A DNA stretch of 64,000 bases from Candidatus Binatia bacterium (lineage in GTDB: Bacteria > Desulfobacterota > Binatia > UBA12015). Below the pieces are notes generated by a model. It was not told the origin of the DNA. It made no database searches and saw nothing but the letters and a program-made list of their open reading frames with translations. Of this stretch, positions 63,159 to 64,000 are shown in pieces (within the stretch, counting starts at the first letter, position 1; every line of letters starts with the position of its first letter). The translations under genes and the position numbers were made by a program. Location: NCBI GenBank assembly GCA_029248525.1, contig JAQWJE010000013.1, positions 88,043-152,042 on the forward strand, in the 5' to 3' direction.

Positions 63159-63173
63159 CCCTCGGGAAATCCT

Positions 63174-64000
63174 CTATGTCGGGTCCGGTAGCTGACGTTT
63201 GCGTGCTGCGGGATGTTTTCCATCAGGCGTAGGTCGGATCAGGTGCTCTTGAACGCTCGAGGCAACGAGTTCGCCGGATTGGGAGAAGATCAGCGCCCTC
63301 CCGATGCCCCTGCCGCCAGCGGTGATCGGGCTATCCAGGTCGACCCGATGCCATTGGTCGAACTGGATCGGGCGGTGGAACCATAACGCATGGTCGAGGC
63401 TCGCGGACTGTACTTCCATGGCCGAGATCGGATGCGCGTGGAATGAACCCGCCTGAATAATATAGTCGCTGGCGTAGGCCAAAGCGCATTGGTGGATGAG
63501 CGGATCCGAGGGCAGCGCGCTGCGGGTGCGCATCCAGGCGGTGACATGGGGTTGCTTCACGTTTCGACTGAACATGGCAAAACCATCCGGAGCCAGAATC
63601 TCGATAGGGAGTTCCCCCATCACGCTGCTGTCGGGAGTCGCACTCTTGGGTAACCCCAAGGCTTTGCGTAGCGACCCCTCCCAGCTTTCACCGCCAGGGC
63701 CGTCACCCGGGGACATTGGCAGTTGATGTTCAGGTCCATCCTCATCGTGATGAAAAGACGCGGTAACCGTTGCGATGGCCACCCCATCCTGCGTGGCGGT
63801 TGATTCTCGAGTGGCAAAGGCACGTGAATCACGGAGTCGGCGGATTTCATAATCAATGAGTTGTTTGGGATTGCCGCGGTGCAGAAATTGCGCGTGGATC
63901 GAGTGCGGGCTTTTGCCCGAGACGGTCTGTGCGGCCGCAGAAAGCCCCTGCGCGAGAACGATGCCTCCAAATAGATGGTCGCCTGAGTCGAGTTGGCCGC
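63174..64000 (-). CDS. tesB: Acyl-CoA thioesterase II (5' end outside window)
   Basis: About 274 residues visible. The frame is open to the window edge; the start lies beyond 64000. It has the double hot-dog of TesB: LFGGIVLAQGLSAAAQTV, the FLHRGNPKQLIDYEIRRLRD stretch, RESTATQDGVAIATVTASF and the second half with SLDHALWFHRPI, WHRVDLDSP and AGGRGIGRALIFSQSGEL. Such enzymes hydrolyse medium- and long-chain acyl-CoA. It converges with the sulfatase-like gene (15-base gap). The 3' end is complete. Confidence 0.93.
   Translation of the reverse strand, partial: GQLDSGDHLFGGIVLAQGLSAAAQTVSGKSPHSIHAQFLHRGNPKQLIDYEIRRLRDSRAFATRESTATQDGVAIATVTASFHHDEDGPEHQLPMSPGDGPGGESWEGSLRKALGLPKSATPDSSVMGELPIEILAPDGFAMFSRNVKQPHVTAWMRTRSALPSDPLIHQCALAYASDYIIQAGSFHAHPISAMEVQSASLDHALWFHRPIQFDQWHRVDLDSPITAGGRGIGRALIFSQSGELVASSVQEHLIRPTPDGKHPAARKRQLPDPT

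Overview
The window reads as a compact, GC-rich chromosome segment from a free-living, Gram-negative-type bacterium. Lipoprotein signals, a Kup potassium transporter, glutathione reductase with glutathione peroxidase, and a two-gene acyl-CoA carboxylase are all present. LL-diaminopimelate aminotransferase (DapL) is a lysine-pathway variant that is uncommon in ordinary Alpha-, Beta- and Gammaproteobacteria. Together with the metabolic genes this suggests an uncultured lineage of the former Deltaproteobacteria (Myxococcota, Binatota or Desulfobacterota-like). That placement is inference only; there is no rRNA here. I saw no tRNA, rRNA, CRISPR array, IS element, integrase or phage gene. The window opens inside a histidine kinase gene and closes inside an acyl-CoA thioesterase gene.

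Layout. 1-4.2 kb: sensor kinase, glutathione reductase, DapL. 4.2-12.3 kb (minus strand): a surface or export block with two coupled halves of a polytopic membrane protein, a 1003-residue sulfotransferase-methyltransferase-glycosyltransferase fusion and a large secreted subtilase. 12.7-17.7 kb: TauE/SafE exporter, M1 aminopeptidase, two small exported proteins. 17.8-26.2 kb: mfd-kup, converging with a PPIase / HupE-like / 5'-3' exonuclease operon. 26.4-30.7 kb: HD-domain protein, thiolase, Rieske oxygenase and alpha/beta hydrolase. 30.7-41 kb: GH2 glycosidase, alarmone-hydrolase-like HD protein, membrane metallophosphoesterase, rimO, PQQ/cytochrome c lipoprotein, SRPBCC protein, ThuA lipoprotein and a small-molecule kinase. 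41-45 kb: MFS and BASS transporters, then an orphan secreted Cys-rich protein with a strong terminator. 45-53 kb: MaoC, GNAT, a four-gene minus-strand operon (CitE-like lyase, MBL hydrolase, sulfotransferase, SDR), then quinone reductase and glutathione peroxidase. 53-64 kb: metallophosphoesterase lipoprotein, DoxX, patatin, acyl-CoA carboxylase pair with a sulfatase-like lipoprotein, and TesB.

How the genes work together. Most of the window is housekeeping and catabolic or lipid metabolism: thiolase, MaoC, SDR, CoA-ester lyase, acyl-CoA carboxylase and TesB all act on acyl-CoA. Sulfate-ester chemistry recurs in two sulfotransferases, an alkylsulfatase-like MBL protein and a sulfatase-like lipoprotein. 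Glutathione reductase and peroxidase, 50 kb apart, give a peroxide-detoxifying pair.

The strongest structural signal outside the coding content is that five of eleven convergent gene pairs overlap by exactly four bases at a shared CTAG, so both stops are TAG on opposite strands. Other candidates are the three-enzyme fusion, the split membrane protein, a nested palindromic operator in front of the secreted protease, and active-site substitutions in the MBL and sulfatase-like proteins. I did not find a clear-cut new defence or mobile system.
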